53,884 nt of DNA, from contig JAJYSM010000018.1 of the NCBI GenBank assembly GCA_021793575.1, positions 1 through 53,884 of the forward strand. The letters are read 5' to 3'. This DNA comes from Pseudomonadota bacterium (lineage in GTDB: Bacteria; Pseudomonadota; Gammaproteobacteria; Xanthomonadales; Rhodanobacteraceae). The number at the start of each line of letters is the position of its first letter. The first letter of the stretch is position 1. Under the pieces are notes generated by a model that did no database searches, was not told the DNA's origin, and saw nothing but the letters and a program-made list of their open reading frames with translations. Shown piece after piece: positions 1-8,296 of the stretch. A program made the translations under genes and the position numbers.

Positions 1-121
1 CGGAAATCCGTTCGTTTCGGCGAAAGTGGCGACGGATGCCCCTGTTTTCGCACCCCGTTGGTGCGATTTGCCTGCTTGGTGCGCAGAGGGGCGCTGCGCC
101 GATCTCAAGCCCGACAGGCTG
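1..121. other. left-edge segment with no supported gene
   Basis: This stretch lies downstream of the coq7 stop codon. Open frames through it are short or are shadows of coq7. I see no recognisable protein, RNA gene or clear terminator. A neighbouring gene may end just outside the window. Confidence 0.4.
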
Positions 122-763
122 CTAGATACGGTACGCCACGGTTTTCATTACCAGCGAGCTGAGGTGCATCAGCTGCGGCAGCGGGAACGGCAGCGCGACG
201 CCGCCGCGCTGCTGCGCCGCCTGCGCGTGGCGGATCTCGTCGGCCTGCATCTGCTCCAGCACGGCGCGCGAGCGCTCGTCCTGTGCGGGAAGTTTTTCCA
301 GGTGCTCGGCCAGATGGGCTTCCACCTGGCGCTCGGTTTCCACCACGAAACCCAGGCTCACTGGATCGCCGGCCAGCGCGGCGGCGGCGCCAATCGCATA
401 GCTGCCGGCATACCACAGCGGATTGAGCAGGCTGGGGCGGCTGTCCAGCTGCTGCAGGCGCTGCGCGCACCAAGCCAGGTGGTCGGTCTCCTCGGCGGCG
501 GCGTGCAGCAGGTGGTCACGGTTGTCCGCGCTGCGCGCCAGCGCGGCTTGGCCGAAGTACAGCGCCTGGGCACAGACCTCGCCGGTATGGTTGATGCGCA
601 TCAGGCCCGCGGCGTGGCGACGTTCGGCATCGTCCATGTCCCTCTCGGCGATGCCGGCGGCAGGTGAGGGGCGCTGCGCCGCCGGCGAGCCGGCGATCGC
701 TTCCAGTGCCCGCTCGCAACCAGCCAGCAGGCGATCAAGTGGAGTCAGCGTGCGCGTGTTCAT
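122..763 (-). CDS. coq7: Coq7-type demethoxyubiquinone hydroxylase
   Basis: A diiron monooxygenase that hydroxylates the demethoxy-ubiquinone precursor late in ubiquinone synthesis; it acts at the cytoplasmic membrane. The 213-residue product has the family length. Carboxylate-bridged diiron ligands are visible in order: E62 in [12 protein letters not shown]92 and H95 in EETDHLAW, E142/E144 in [11 protein letters not shown], and E176/H179 in ADEIRHAQ. The ATG at 763 overlaps the stop of the upstream iron-sulfur gene as ATGA, so the two are probably translationally coupled. The coupling to a quinone-reducing type of enzyme fits a shared respiratory role, but that link is inference. Confidence 0.93.
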   Translation of the reverse strand: MNTRTLTPLDRLLAGCERALEAIAGSPAAQRPSPAAGIAERDMDDAERRHAAGLMRINHTGEVCAQALYFGQAALARSADNRDHLLHAAAEETDHLAWCAQRLQQLDSRPSLLNPLWYAGSYAIGAAAALAGDPVSLGFVVETERQVEAHLAEHLEKLPAQDERSRAVLEQMQADEIRHAQAAQQRGGVALPFPLPQLMHLSSLVMKTVAYRI

Positions 764-1995
764 GGGCGATCCTGTGGCAAATCGGAATGTTCCAGCTGGC
801 GCGCCAGCAGGGTCAGCGGATGCTGCTGCAGCCAGCCCAGGCCCTGCGCCTCGATGCCGGCCGCCAGATGCAGGCGGCAGCCGATATTGGACGACAGCAG
901 CCGCTGCGGCGCCAAGCTGGCGGCTTGCCGCAGCGTCTCGTCGCGCAGCTGGGCGGCGCGCTCGGGAAATTCCAGCAGATGGCTGCCGGCCGCGCCGCAG
1001 CAGTGCGGCGGTCGCGGCAGCGGCATCACCTGCAGCCCGGGCACGCGGCGCAGCAGCTGCAGCAGGGCGCCATCACTGCGCGCCACATTGATCTGGGTGC
1101 AGGGCAGGTGTACCGCCACGCGTTCCGCCAGCGGGCGGAAGCGCAGCGCATGGCCGTGGTTCGCGAGCAGCTCCAGCGGATCGAGCACACGCACCCCGGG
1201 CAGCGCGCGGCGCAGGGTGCCGAGGCAGCCGGGCGTCACTGACAGCAGCTGGCTCGCGCCGCTGGCGGCCCAGGCCGCGCGCACGCGCTGCGCGGCCCGT
1301 TCGGCGGCGTCGGTTTCACCCCCGTGCAGCTCCATCGCGCCACAGCAAAACGCGGGCAGCACGCTGACCTGGAAACCCGCTGCCTGCAGCAGGCTGATCG
1401 CCGCCTGTTGCGCCAGCGCATCCTCGACGCTGGCCACGCAGCCAGGAAACAGCGCCAGCCCCGGCTGTCCGCGAGCCGCGTCGATGGTCTTGACGCGAGT
1501 GTCAGGCGCGCCAGCCGGCATGATCAGCAGGGCGGCACGCCACGCCGAGCCTGGCGGCAGCCGTCGTGCCAGCCGGTTTTTCCAGCGCGGCATGGCGAGC
1601 CAGCCGCCGACCCGGCGCAGCCCGCGCATCAGCCCGGGGCGCCGGATCAGCTGCAGCAGTCGGCGCGGCCGCTGTGGCGCCGGCCCGAGCATGGCGCGGG
1701 TCGCGATCAGCAGTTCGGCGTACTGCACGTTGGCCGGGCAGGCTTTTTCGCAGTTCAGGCAGCCAAGGCAGTGATCCAGGTGTTCGCGCAGCCCGGCGCC
1801 TGGATCGACCTGCCCGCGCGCCAGCGCGGCGGCCAGGGCGATGCGGCCGCGCGGCGATTCCGCTTCATTCCGGTCCAGCGCATAGGTCGGGCATACCGGC
1901 AGGCACAGGCCGCACTGCACGCATTGATCGGCCAACTCGATGAGGCGACCATGCGCGGCGCCAGTGGGGGACTTTTCAAGCGGCATGCCTGTCAT
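760..1995 (-). CDS. glcF: GlcF-like (Fe-S) oxidoreductase subunit, two 4Fe-4S plus two CCG domains
   Basis: Resembles the iron-sulfur subunit of glycolate oxidase, which passes electrons from a flavin subunit to the quinone pool. The 411 residues start with two 4Fe-4S clusters ([14 protein letters not shown] near residue 30 and [15 protein letters not shown] near 80). Two cysteine-rich CCG domains follow, with [11 protein letters not shown] and [11 protein letters not shown]. The start at 1995 (MTGMPLEKS) or nine bases later (MPLEKS) cannot be separated. No glcD or glcE lies next to it: upstream is the rplM promoter region. The partner flavoprotein must therefore be elsewhere, and a role with another dehydrogenase is possible. 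Confidence 0.82.
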   Translation of the reverse strand: MTGMPLEKSPTGAAHGRLIELADQCVQCGLCLPVCPTYALDRNEAESPRGRIALAAALARGQVDPGAGLREHLDHCLGCLNCEKACPANVQYAELLIATRAMLGPAPQRPRRLLQLIRRPGLMRGLRRVGGWLAMPRWKNRLARRLPPGSAWRAALLIMPAGAPDTRVKTIDAARGQPGLALFPGCVASVEDALAQQAAISLLQAAGFQVSVLPAFCCGAMELHGGETDAAERAAQRVRAAWAASGASQLLSVTPGCLGTLRRALPGVRVLDPLELLANHGHALRFRPLAERVAVHLPCTQINVARSDGALLQLLRRVPGLQVMPLPRPPHCCGAAGSHLLEFPERAAQLRDETLRQAASLAPQRLLSSNIGCRLHLAAGIEAQGLGWLQQHPLTLLARQLEHSDLPQDRP

Positions 1996-2033
1996 GCTAT
2001 CATTGCCAGCTCACAGCCCGCCGGCCGATGAGC

Positions 2034-2063
2034 TTGCGCCATGATTGATGGCTCCGCTATCAT
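2034..2063 (+). promoter_or_regulatory. possible sigma-70 promoter for rplM-rpsI
   Basis: TTGCGC at 2034-2039 and TATCAT at 2058-2063 are 18 bp apart, which fits a -35/-10 pair. Transcription would start near 2070 and leave a leader of about 55 nt before rplM. This is the best match in the gap but it is not decisive. Confidence 0.35.
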
Positions 2064-2125
2064 CTCGCGCCTTTGATCCACCGATGACGCGTACCGCCTG
2101 CCGGCGGATTACCAGGTATTCTGAA

Positions 2126-2554
2126 ATGAAAACGTTTAGCGCCAATGCCGACAACGTCAAGCGCGACTGGTTTGTGGTGGATGCCACGGACAAGACGCTC
2201 GGTCGCCTGTCGACCGAAATTGCACGTCGCCTGCGCGGCAAGCACAAGCCGGAATACACCCCGCACTGCGACACCGGCGATTATATCGTGGTGATCAACG
2301 CGCAGAAGGTGCATGTCACCGGCGCCAAGCTGGACGACAAGAAGTACCACCGCTTCACCGGCTACGTCGGCAACCTGAAGACCACCAGCCTGAAGGATCT
2401 GCTGGCGACCTATCCGGAGCGTGTGATCGAGATCGCCGTCAAGGGCATGCTGCCGAAGAACCCGCTGGGCCGAGAGATGTATCGCAAGCTCAAGGTCTAC
2501 GGCGGCGCCGAGCATCCGCATACCGCACAGCAGCCGCAGGCGCTGGAAATTTAA
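2126..2554 (+). CDS. rplM: 50S ribosomal protein L13
   Basis: An early-assembling protein of the large ribosomal subunit that binds 23S rRNA. The 142 residues match the usual L13 length. The product starts [15 protein letters not shown] and contains the typical [18 protein letters not shown] and [12 protein letters not shown] segments. The ATG at 2126 is chosen because the upstream in-frame extension has no L13 similarity. rpsI follows after 9 bp, the universal L13-S9 operon. Confidence 0.98.
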   Translation: MKTFSANADNVKRDWFVVDATDKTLGRLSTEIARRLRGKHKPEYTPHCDTGDYIVVINAQKVHVTGAKLDDKKYHRFTGYVGNLKTTSLKDLLATYPERVIEIAVKGMLPKNPLGREMYRKLKVYGGAEHPHTAQQPQALEI

Positions 2555-2563
2555 GGAACCATC

Positions 2564-2956
2564 ATGACGATCCAGCAGAATTACGGCACCGGCCGCCGCA
2601 AGACCTCCGCCGCCCGCGTGTTCCTGCGCAAGGGCAAGGGCGAGATCGTGGTCAACGGCAAGTCGCTTGAACAATTTTTCGGTCGCGAGACCTCGTGCAT
2701 GATCGTGCGTCAGCCGCTTGTGCTGACCGAGAACAGCAGCAAGTTCGATATCATGGTGACGGTCGCCGGCGGCGGCATCACCGGTCAGGCTGGCGCGATC
2801 CGCCTGGGCATCGCCCGCGCGCTGATCGAGTACGATGAGAGCCTGAAGTCGCCGCTGCGCAAGGCCGGTTTCGTGACCCGCGATGCCCGCGAGGTCGAGC
2901 GCAAGAAGGTCGGTCTGCACAAGGCACGTCGCGCGACCCAGTTCTCCAAGCGCTGA
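2564..2956 (+). CDS. rpsI: 30S ribosomal protein S9
   Basis: A small-subunit protein whose basic C-terminal tail reaches the P-site tRNA. The 130 residues include the family start region [15 protein letters not shown]. The segment from [19 protein letters not shown] follows, and the protein ends in the conserved basic tail [15 protein letters not shown] lies 5 bp before the ATG, just after the rplM stop, so the two genes form one operon. Confidence 0.98.
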   Translation: MTIQQNYGTGRRKTSAARVFLRKGKGEIVVNGKSLEQFFGRETSCMIVRQPLVLTENSSKFDIMVTVAGGGITGQAGAIRLGIARALIEYDESLKSPLRKAGFVTRDAREVERKKVGLHKARRATQFSKR

Positions 2957-3024
2957 TTCTCCTGCGGGGATCATGCGTTTCGGTTCGATGCACCAAAGTC
3001 AGAGCGCATCGTTCCAGCGGTTTT

Positions 3025-3098
3025 TGGGAGATCGTCTAACGGTAGGACGACAGCCTCTGACGCTGTCTATCTAGGTTCGAATCCTAGTCTCCCAGCCA
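3025..3098 (+). tRNA. tRNA-Gln (anticodon CTG, reads CAG)
   Basis: A full cloverleaf folds by eye. The acceptor stem is TGGGAGA with TCTCCCA, and the D stem is GTC/GAC. The anticodon stem is ACAGC/GCTGT around loop CTCTGAC, with CTG at 3057-3059. The T stem is CTAGG/CCTAG with loop TTCGAAT, and GCCA is encoded at the 3' end. The U1-A72 closing pair is typical of bacterial tRNA-Gln. The variable loop is four nucleotides. It lies 68 bp after rpsI with no obvious promoter of its own, so it may be co-transcribed with rplM-rpsI. Confidence 0.95.
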
Positions 3099-3138
3099 AA
3101 ACAAAAAGACCCGCCCTCGTGGCGGGTCTTTTTGTTTT
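3098..3138 (+). terminator. strong, symmetrical rho-independent terminator after tRNA-Gln
   Basis: An 18-bp perfect inverted repeat (arms 3098-3115 and 3121-3138, loop CTCGT) starts at the last base of the tRNA CCA. Its GC core is flanked by A-rich and T-rich outer arms, so it can terminate on either strand. On the + strand it ends the rplM-rpsI-tRNA unit. Confidence 0.9.
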
Positions 3139-3345
3139 GGTCTGCGGATACAGGAGACGAACCACGTGTTCGACAAAATCGTCTGGAACGATTTTGGACA
3201 GCCGAAGGCTGGCCCCGCGAAGCGGGGTTCGGCCCATGGATGGGTCGAACAATCCCGGTCTCCCAGCCGCCCTGCACCCGCGTGTCCGCGCGGTATGGCG
3301 CTCGGCACTTTCCGTGCCTCGTCCTTCCGGCCATCGGCAGCGCAA
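3139..3345. other. intergenic region between tRNA-Gln terminator and rpiA stop
   Basis: About 200 bp without a supported gene. It holds an 8-bp perfect dyad (AAAATCGT 3175-3182, ACGATTTT 3188-3195), which on the minus strand ends in TTTTGT and may end rpiA transcription. It also has a GC-rich hairpin around 3208-3236 and an 11-bp exact copy of the tRNA 3' end at 3259-3269. Confidence 0.5.
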
Positions 3346-3987
3346 TCACATCTCCCGATCGCCGATCAGCACCACGTCGGCCGGACGGCGGGCGAACAGG
3401 CCGACGGTGACGATGCCGGGAAGCTGGTTGAGATCGCGCTCCAGTGCCACCGGGTCGGTGATCTGCCAGCCGTGCACGTCGATGATCCAGTTGCCGTTGT
3501 CGGTGACCACGCCGTCGCGCCACACCGGCTGTCCGCCGCGCTTGACGATCTCGCGGCCGATCAGGCTGCGCGCCATCGGGATCACCTCGATCGGCACCGG
3601 AAACCTGCCGAGCAGGTCGACCCGCTTGCTGGAGTCGATGATGCAGACGAACTTCTCGCTGGCCTGGGCGATGATCTTCTCGCGCGTCAGCGCGGCACCG
3701 CCGCCCTTGATCAGGCGCTTTTGCGGGTCGCACTCGTCGGCGCCGTCGATGTAGATCGTCAGCGGCCCGGCGGCGTTGAGGTCGAGCAGGGGAATGCCGA
3801 GCTTGCGCAGCTGCGCCGTGGACTGCTCCGAGCTGGACACGACGCCCTGGATGCGGTCGCGCAGGTCGGCCAGCGCGTCGATGAAGAACGCTACGGTGGA
3901 GCCGGTGCCGACGCCGATGATGGCGCCGTTCTCGACGTAGCGGATCGCGGCCTCACCGGCCTGGCGTTTTTCGGTTGCGCTGCTCAT
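3346..3987 (-). CDS. rpiA: ribose-5-phosphate isomerase A
   Basis: Interconverts ribose-5-phosphate and ribulose-5-phosphate in the non-oxidative pentose phosphate pathway; cytosolic. The 213 residues carry the RpiA signatures: the phosphate-binding [13 protein letters not shown] near residue 30, IDGADE and [12 protein letters not shown] around the middle, and the C-terminal segment ending GDREM. The ATG at 3987 ([11 protein letters not shown]) matches the family start. The frame is open further upstream, but that part has no family similarity. The next gene upstream ends 86 bp away on the same strand. Confidence 0.96.
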   Translation of the reverse strand: MSSATEKRQAGEAAIRYVENGAIIGVGTGSTVAFFIDALADLRDRIQGVVSSSEQSTAQLRKLGIPLLDLNAAGPLTIYIDGADECDPQKRLIKGGGAALTREKIIAQASEKFVCIIDSSKRVDLLGRFPVPIEVIPMARSLIGREIVKRGGQPVWRDGVVTDNGNWIIDVHGWQITDPVALERDLNQLPGIVTVGLFARRPADVVLIGDREM

Positions 3988-4073
3988 GGGTGGATTCCGT
4001 GCGAGAAAATGGCTCGGCTCCCGCTCCCCGGCGGCTGCATCGCCGGGCACAGGGCCGCTGGCGTAGTGAAGGC

Positions 4074-4537
<464 letters not shown>

Positions 4538-4541
<4 letters not shown>

Positions 4542-5149
4542 GCGTGGTCCTGGGCGTTCGCGTGGCAGTCGATCAGCTCGCGCTCGGTGGCGATGAAGTC
4601 GAGCGCCACGTCCCACGCTTCGGCCCGGATCTGCGGCAGCTCCTGGAACGCATAGGCGATACCGACCAGCAGCGGCTCGGTCGGGCGCGCCTGCTCGCGC
4701 AGGAACGCGAAGCTGCGGTCGTAGTAGCCGCCGCCATGGCCAAGCCGATGGCCGCGGCGGTCGAAAGCGAGCAGCGGCAGCAGCACCAGATCGAGCTGGA
4801 ACGGCTCCAGCAGTTCGGCCGGGGCGACCGGCTCGGGGATGCCGTAGCGGTTCGGCTGCACCGCGTCACCGGCTTGCCAGCGGGCGAAGCGCAGCTGCTG
4901 GTCGGCACCGATCACCGGCAGCAGGAACTGCTGGCCGCGCGCCGCCAGCGGCGGCATTACCAGGTTCAGCGGCAGCTCGCCCTGGCTGGCCCAGTAGCCG
5001 GCGACGCGGCTGTCGGTGAGGTATTCGGGTAGCAGCTCCAGGCTGCGACGCAGGCCCTGGGCCGCGCTGATGCGTTCGGCCGGGGTGAGGGCGCTGCGGC
5101 GTGCGGCCAGGCTCTGGCGCAGCTCGCGGCGTTCGGCGGTGGCGTCCAT
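4538..5149 (-). CDS. fau: 5-formyltetrahydrofolate cyclo-ligase
   Basis: Converts 5-formyl-THF to 5,10-methenyl-THF with ATP, returning an inhibitory folate to the one-carbon pool. The 203 residues contain a basic N-terminus, the substrate-loop region around NRYGIPEP, and the conserved [15 protein letters not shown] near residue 140. ATG 5149 is preferred because GGGAG lies about 10 bp upstream; ATG 5167 (six residues longer) is possible. It sits directly downstream of 6S RNA, the same ssrS-fau (ygfA) linkage as in E. coli, and could be on the 6S primary transcript. Confidence 0.93.
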
Positions 5150-5245
5150 GTGTCGCGCGTCTCCCATCGAAAGCGCGCCCCGGGGCGACGCTGCCAGCGA
5201 CCCATGCCGCGCGCTGCCGGGTGGCAGCGCGCGGGCGAATGAAGT

Positions 5246-5434
5246 GGCGTCACCGCGATGCCGCTGCCCACCGAACGACCTTGATCCAAGATGGATCAGG
5301 TGGGAGGGCTACATGGCCTCAAGGCTTTCCGCATGAAGCGGACATGCACAACAGCCGATGTGAAGCCGACCCGGGGCCGTATTTAGGAACAAGGCAAATG
5401 TAAGAGTGTGCTGGCGCACATCGCAGTAAACGCC
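5246..5434 (-). ncRNA. ssrS: 6S RNA, RNA polymerase regulator
   Basis: The gap between zapA and fau is where gammaproteobacteria keep ssrS. On the minus strand the two ends pair into a closing helix: GGCGTTTACTGCGATG (5434-5419) with CATCGCGGTGACGCC (5260-5246), including G-U pairs. Internally, TGATCCATCTTGGATCA forms a hairpin at the place of the E. coli TTGAACCAAGGGTTCAA element. A TAAAAT box (5447-5442) sits about 7 nt before the 5' end. The length of about 189 nt fits the family. 6S RNA mimics an open promoter and sequesters sigma-70 holoenzyme in stationary phase. Ends are approximate. Confidence 0.85.
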
Positions 5435-5441
5435 GGGAGTG

Positions 5442-5447
5442 ATTTTA
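5442..5447 (-). promoter_or_regulatory. -10 box of the 6S RNA promoter
   Basis: TAAAAT on the minus strand lies about 7 nt upstream of the predicted 6S RNA 5' end. A weak TGGCAC is 17 bp further upstream. It fits a sigma-70 promoter, but the -35 element is poor. Confidence 0.5.
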
Positions 5448-5522
5448 GGCGCTTGCCCGGCAATGTGCCACTGGCGGCAGGCGAGCGCATTCATGGCGCC
5501 GGCCGATTGCGGCGCGCGATTA

Positions 5523-5837
5523 TCAGCGCTTGACGGGATCGCCGTCGAGGGCGACATCCAGCCGGCTGCGCAGGGCGGCAAGGCCATCGCTGAGGCGCTG
5601 CTCCTGGCCGTCGTGCCGCTTGCGCAGGATGAGCAGCTCGTGCGCGACGCTGATCGCGGTGAGTACGGCGAGGCGCTCGAAGCTGGGCGCCTTGGCATTG
5701 GCGCGCAGTTCGCGCATCTTGCGGTCGAGAAAGCCGGCAGCCTCGAGCAGGCCGTCGCGCTCTTCGGGCGCGCAGGCGATCAGGAATTCGCGGTCGATCA
5801 GTCGCAGCGCAACCGGTTCGCTGGCAGGGGTGCTCAT
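5523..5837 (-). CDS. zapA: cell division protein ZapA
   Basis: A small cytosolic protein that bundles FtsZ filaments and recruits ZapB to the division ring. The 104 residues match ZapA: an N-terminal beta segment VALRLIDREFLIACAPEE, then FLDRKMRELRAN. The helix ERLAVLTAISVAHELL and a C-terminal coiled coil come last. Its ATG overlaps the stop of the upstream coiled-coil gene as TGATG, so the two are translated together. 6S RNA lies immediately downstream, the conserved zapA-ssrS-fau arrangement. Confidence 0.93.
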   Translation of the reverse strand: MSTPASEPVALRLIDREFLIACAPEERDGLLEAAGFLDRKMRELRANAKAPSFERLAVLTAISVAHELLILRKRHDGQEQRLSDGLAALRSRLDVALDGDPVKR

Positions 5838-6076
5838 CAGCCGTTGCTCTCCAGCGATTTCAGCCGCTGGATCATCGCTTCGACCCGGCTGCGCGCCTGC
5901 TCGTTGCGTGCCAGCAGGCCGGCCCGCTCGCCGGAAAGCTGCTCCTGGCTGTGGCGCAGGCTGCGGTTTTCCTCGGTCAGCCGACGCACGCTGTCGAGCA
6001 GCCGATCGAGCTGTCGGTTCAGCGCGACGAGCTCTTGCTGGACGGGGTCGGACGGCACGTGTTCGGGCATGCTCAT
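5837..6076 (-). CDS. small coiled-coil protein, TIGR02449/ZapB-like
   Basis: A 79-residue protein that is almost entirely a predicted coiled coil (LVALNRQLDRLLDSVRRL to AMIQRLKSLESNG). It matches the TIGR02449 family, found just upstream of zapA in many gammaproteobacteria. Coupling to ZapA (TGATG overlap) and the ZapB-like character suggest a ZapA partner in division; that is inference. The start is ATG 6076 or 6070. No good ribosome binding site is visible, but TATAGT lies about 14 bp upstream on this strand, so the message may have a very short leader. Confidence 0.8.
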   Translation of the reverse strand: MSMPEHVPSDPVQQELVALNRQLDRLLDSVRRLTEENRSLRHSQEQLSGERAGLLARNEQARSRVEAMIQRLKSLESNG

Positions 6077-6187
6077 GCGCGAAACTATAGCAGCACGCCC
6101 GACGAAATCAGCGACGTTGTCCACACCGTCAGAGAGCCTGCGCGGCGGGTGCATTAAACTGCCGGCATCCCCTGAAGGAGTGTCACC

Positions 6188-6751
6188 ATGACCGCTGGCG
6201 AGCTTGTGGGCCATGACGAGATCGACGCGCTGGTGCGGCGTTTGCGCCTGGGCACCGAGGCTGCCGAGCTGCACGGTTCGCTGTGCGGCTATCTGGCCGG
6301 CGGTGGTTCGCTGCGGCAGGCCTCGGTGCTGTCGGCGCTGCAACTCGACGGCGAGGCAAGCAGCCCGTCGGCGGACGATCTGGCGCTGCTGCAGCGGCTG
6401 AGCCGGCAATGCGAAACGGAACTGGCTGACCCCGAGCTGGGCTTCGAACCGCTGCTGCCTGCGGACGACCGCCCGCTGGCCGAGCGGGCCGAGGCGATGG
6501 TCGACTGGTGTCGAGGCTTCCTCGGCGGCTTCGGCCTTGCCGGCACCGCAGCGCATGCGCAGCTGTCGGAGGAGGCGCAGGAGATCCTGCGTGACCTGGG
6601 CACCATCGCCGCCTCCTCGTTCGATTTCGGCAACGAGGACGAAGACGAGGATGCGCTGATCGAGGTGCAGGAGTTCGTGCGGGTCGGCGTGCTGCTGCTG
6701 CATGCCGAATGCAGCGCACCCGACTCGTCAGCCAGCGGCACCGTGCATTGA
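6188..6751 (+). CDS. ygfB: UPF0149 family protein YgfB
   Basis: A 187-residue acidic protein of the UPF0149/YgfB family. It has the typical ELHGSLCGYLAGG near residue 28, WCRGFLGGFGL in the second half, and an acidic cluster (NEDEDEDALIEVQEFVRVG) near the end. GAAGGAG lies 8 bp before the ATG. In related bacteria ygfB precedes pepP, as here. In Pseudomonas a homologue influences beta-lactam resistance through ampC regulators; whether that applies here is unknown. It is transcribed divergently from the zapA operon. Confidence 0.9.
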   Translation: MTAGELVGHDEIDALVRRLRLGTEAAELHGSLCGYLAGGGSLRQASVLSALQLDGEASSPSADDLALLQRLSRQCETELADPELGFEPLLPADDRPLAERAEAMVDWCRGFLGGFGLAGTAAHAQLSEEAQEILRDLGTIAASSFDFGNEDEDEDALIEVQEFVRVGVLLLHAECSAPDSSASGTVH

Positions 6752-8109
6752 TCCCCGACGCATCCCTGCCGGGGCCTGTTGCCGCGCCCGCGCCGGCGAG
6801 CGTGATCGCCGCGGAGGAGTTCGCCCGCCGGCGCCGCCAGCTGATGCAGATGGCCGGCGCGGACGCGGTGCTGCTGGTGGCCGCGGCGCCCGAGCGCATG
6901 CGCAATGCCGACGCGGCGTGGCCGTACCGGCAGGATTCGGACTTCCAGTACCTGGCCGGTTTCCCCGAGCCGGATGCGGTGCTGGCGCTGCTGCCCGGGC
7001 GCAGGCATGGCGAGGTGGTGCTGTTCTGCCGCGAGCGCGATCCGCTGCACGAGCGCTGGCACGGCGAGTCGATCGGCAGCGAGCGCGCGGTGTCCGCCTA
7101 CGGCATGGACGACGCATTTCCGATCGAGGACATCGATGACATCCTGCCTGGCATGATCGAGGGCCGGGCCCGCGTCTACTGCCACTTCGGACATGAGCCG
7201 GAGTTCGACGCGCGCCTGCTCGGCTGGATGCGCCGGCTGCGCCAGCTGCGCGGCGGCGGCGTGGTGCCGAAGGAGTTCGTGGCGCTCGGCCACCTGCTGC
7301 ACGACCTGCGGCTGTACAAATCGCGTGCCGAACTGAGGCTGATGCGGATCTCCGCCGCGATCGCGGTCGAGGCGCATCTGGCGGCGCTTCGGTTTGCCGT
7401 GCCCGGCCGCCACGAATACGAGGTCGAGGCCGAATTGCTGCGCGTGATGCGCGGCCGCGGGGCGGTGCCGGCGTTTGCGCCCACCGTCGCCGGTGGTGCC
7501 AACGCTTGCGTGATGCATTACCAGAAGAATCGCGCGCCACTGCGCGCGGGCGAACTGCTGCTGATCGATGCCGGCGCCGAAGTGGAGTGCTATGCGTCGG
7601 ATATCAGCCGTACGTTTCCGGTTGGCGGTCGCTACAGCCGCGAGCAGCGTGCGCTCTACGAGGTAGTGCTGGCCGCACAGCAGGCGGCGATCGACGAAGT
7701 GCAGCCGGGGCGGCCGTTCAACGCCCCCCATGCCGCGGCCGTGCGCGTGCTCGCCGAAGGCCTGTGCGCGCTCGGCCTGCTCAAGGGCGACGCCGAGGCG
7801 GCGATCGCGCAGGAGAGTTACAAGCGCTTCTTTCCCGCCAAGACCGGCCACTGGCTGGGGCTGGATGTGCATGACGTGGGCGACTACCGCGTCGGCGGCG
7901 AATCGCGCCTGCTGGAGCCGGACATGGTGCTGACGGTGGAGCCGGGCCTGTACGTGGCGCCGGACGATCGCTCGGTGGCCGAACGCTGGCGTGGCATCGG
8001 CATCCGCATCGAGGACGACGTGGCAGTGACCCGCGACGGCCACGAGGTGCTGACCGCAGGCATGCCGAAGGAGGCGGAGGCGATCGAGGCGCTGCTGGCG
8101 GCGCGTTGA
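6709..8109 (+). CDS. pepP: Xaa-Pro aminopeptidase (M24B)
   Basis: Removes an N-terminal residue preceding proline; a cytosolic dimetal enzyme with the pita-bread fold. It has an N-terminal aminopeptidase-P domain (PYRQDSDFQYLAGF), then the catalytic domain. Metal ligands are visible: the Asp pair in LLIDAGAE and CYASDISRTFPV, His in TGHWLGLDVHDVGDY, and Glu in LTVEPGLY and IRIEDDVAV. The start is uncertain. ATG 6709 overlaps ygfB by 43 bp and gives 466 residues; TTG 6748 and GTG 6802 give lengths closer to E. coli PepP (441). No start has a clear ribosome binding site. Confidence 0.92.
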   Translation: MQRTRLVSQRHRALIPDASLPGPVAAPAPASVIAAEEFARRRRQLMQMAGADAVLLVAAAPERMRNADAAWPYRQDSDFQYLAGFPEPDAVLALLPGRRHGEVVLFCRERDPLHERWHGESIGSERAVSAYGMDDAFPIEDIDDILPGMIEGRARVYCHFGHEPEFDARLLGWMRRLRQLRGGGVVPKEFVALGHLLHDLRLYKSRAELRLMRISAAIAVEAHLAALRFAVPGRHEYEVEAELLRVMRGRGAVPAFAPTVAGGANACVMHYQKNRAPLRAGELLLIDAGAEVECYASDISRTFPVGGRYSREQRALYEVVLAAQQAAIDEVQPGRPFNAPHAAAVRVLAEGLCALGLLKGDAEAAIAQESYKRFFPAKTGHWLGLDVHDVGDYRVGGESRLLEPDMVLTVEPGLYVAPDDRSVAERWRGIGIRIEDDVAVTRDGHEVLTAGMPKEAEAIEALLAAR

Positions 8110-8115
8110 AGCCGC

Positions 8116-8256
8116 TCAGCTGAGTTCGTCGGGCAGCTCGGCGTCGTCACGCAGGCGGTTGGTCGCGTCGGTGGCGTGAAGCTCGTACCACATTGCATTG
8201 AGGATGGCGAAGGCGCACGCCAGGCCGAGTCCGAGTATCCAGGCGAAATACCACAT
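8116..8256 (-). CDS. cydX: cytochrome bd oxidase small subunit CydX
   Basis: A 46-residue single-pass membrane protein. It starts MWYFAWILGLGLACAFAILN, followed by AMWYELHATD and an acidic tail ending DELS. The WYFAWILG start and the helix followed by NAMWYE are the CydX/CbdX hallmark. It stabilises the CydAB haem centres at the cytoplasmic membrane. GGAGA lies about 10 bp before the ATG, and the gene is 40 bp downstream of cydB on the same strand. Its stop is only 6 bp from the pepP stop on the other strand, so the two genes converge. Confidence 0.95.
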   Translation of the reverse strand: MWYFAWILGLGLACAFAILNAMWYELHATDATNRLRDDAELPDELS

Positions 8257-8296
8257 GCGGTCTGATCTCCAGTGATTGAATCGGAGGCTGCGGCAG

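Noticed and set aside
3071-3733. Coding frame through the tRNA terminator into rpiA
   Set aside because: Antisense or alternative reading of the terminator and of rpiA; no protein family.
6289-8043. Long minus-strand frame opposite pepP
   Set aside because: pepP has all metal ligands; the antisense product is low-complexity and its frame is open only because of codon bias.
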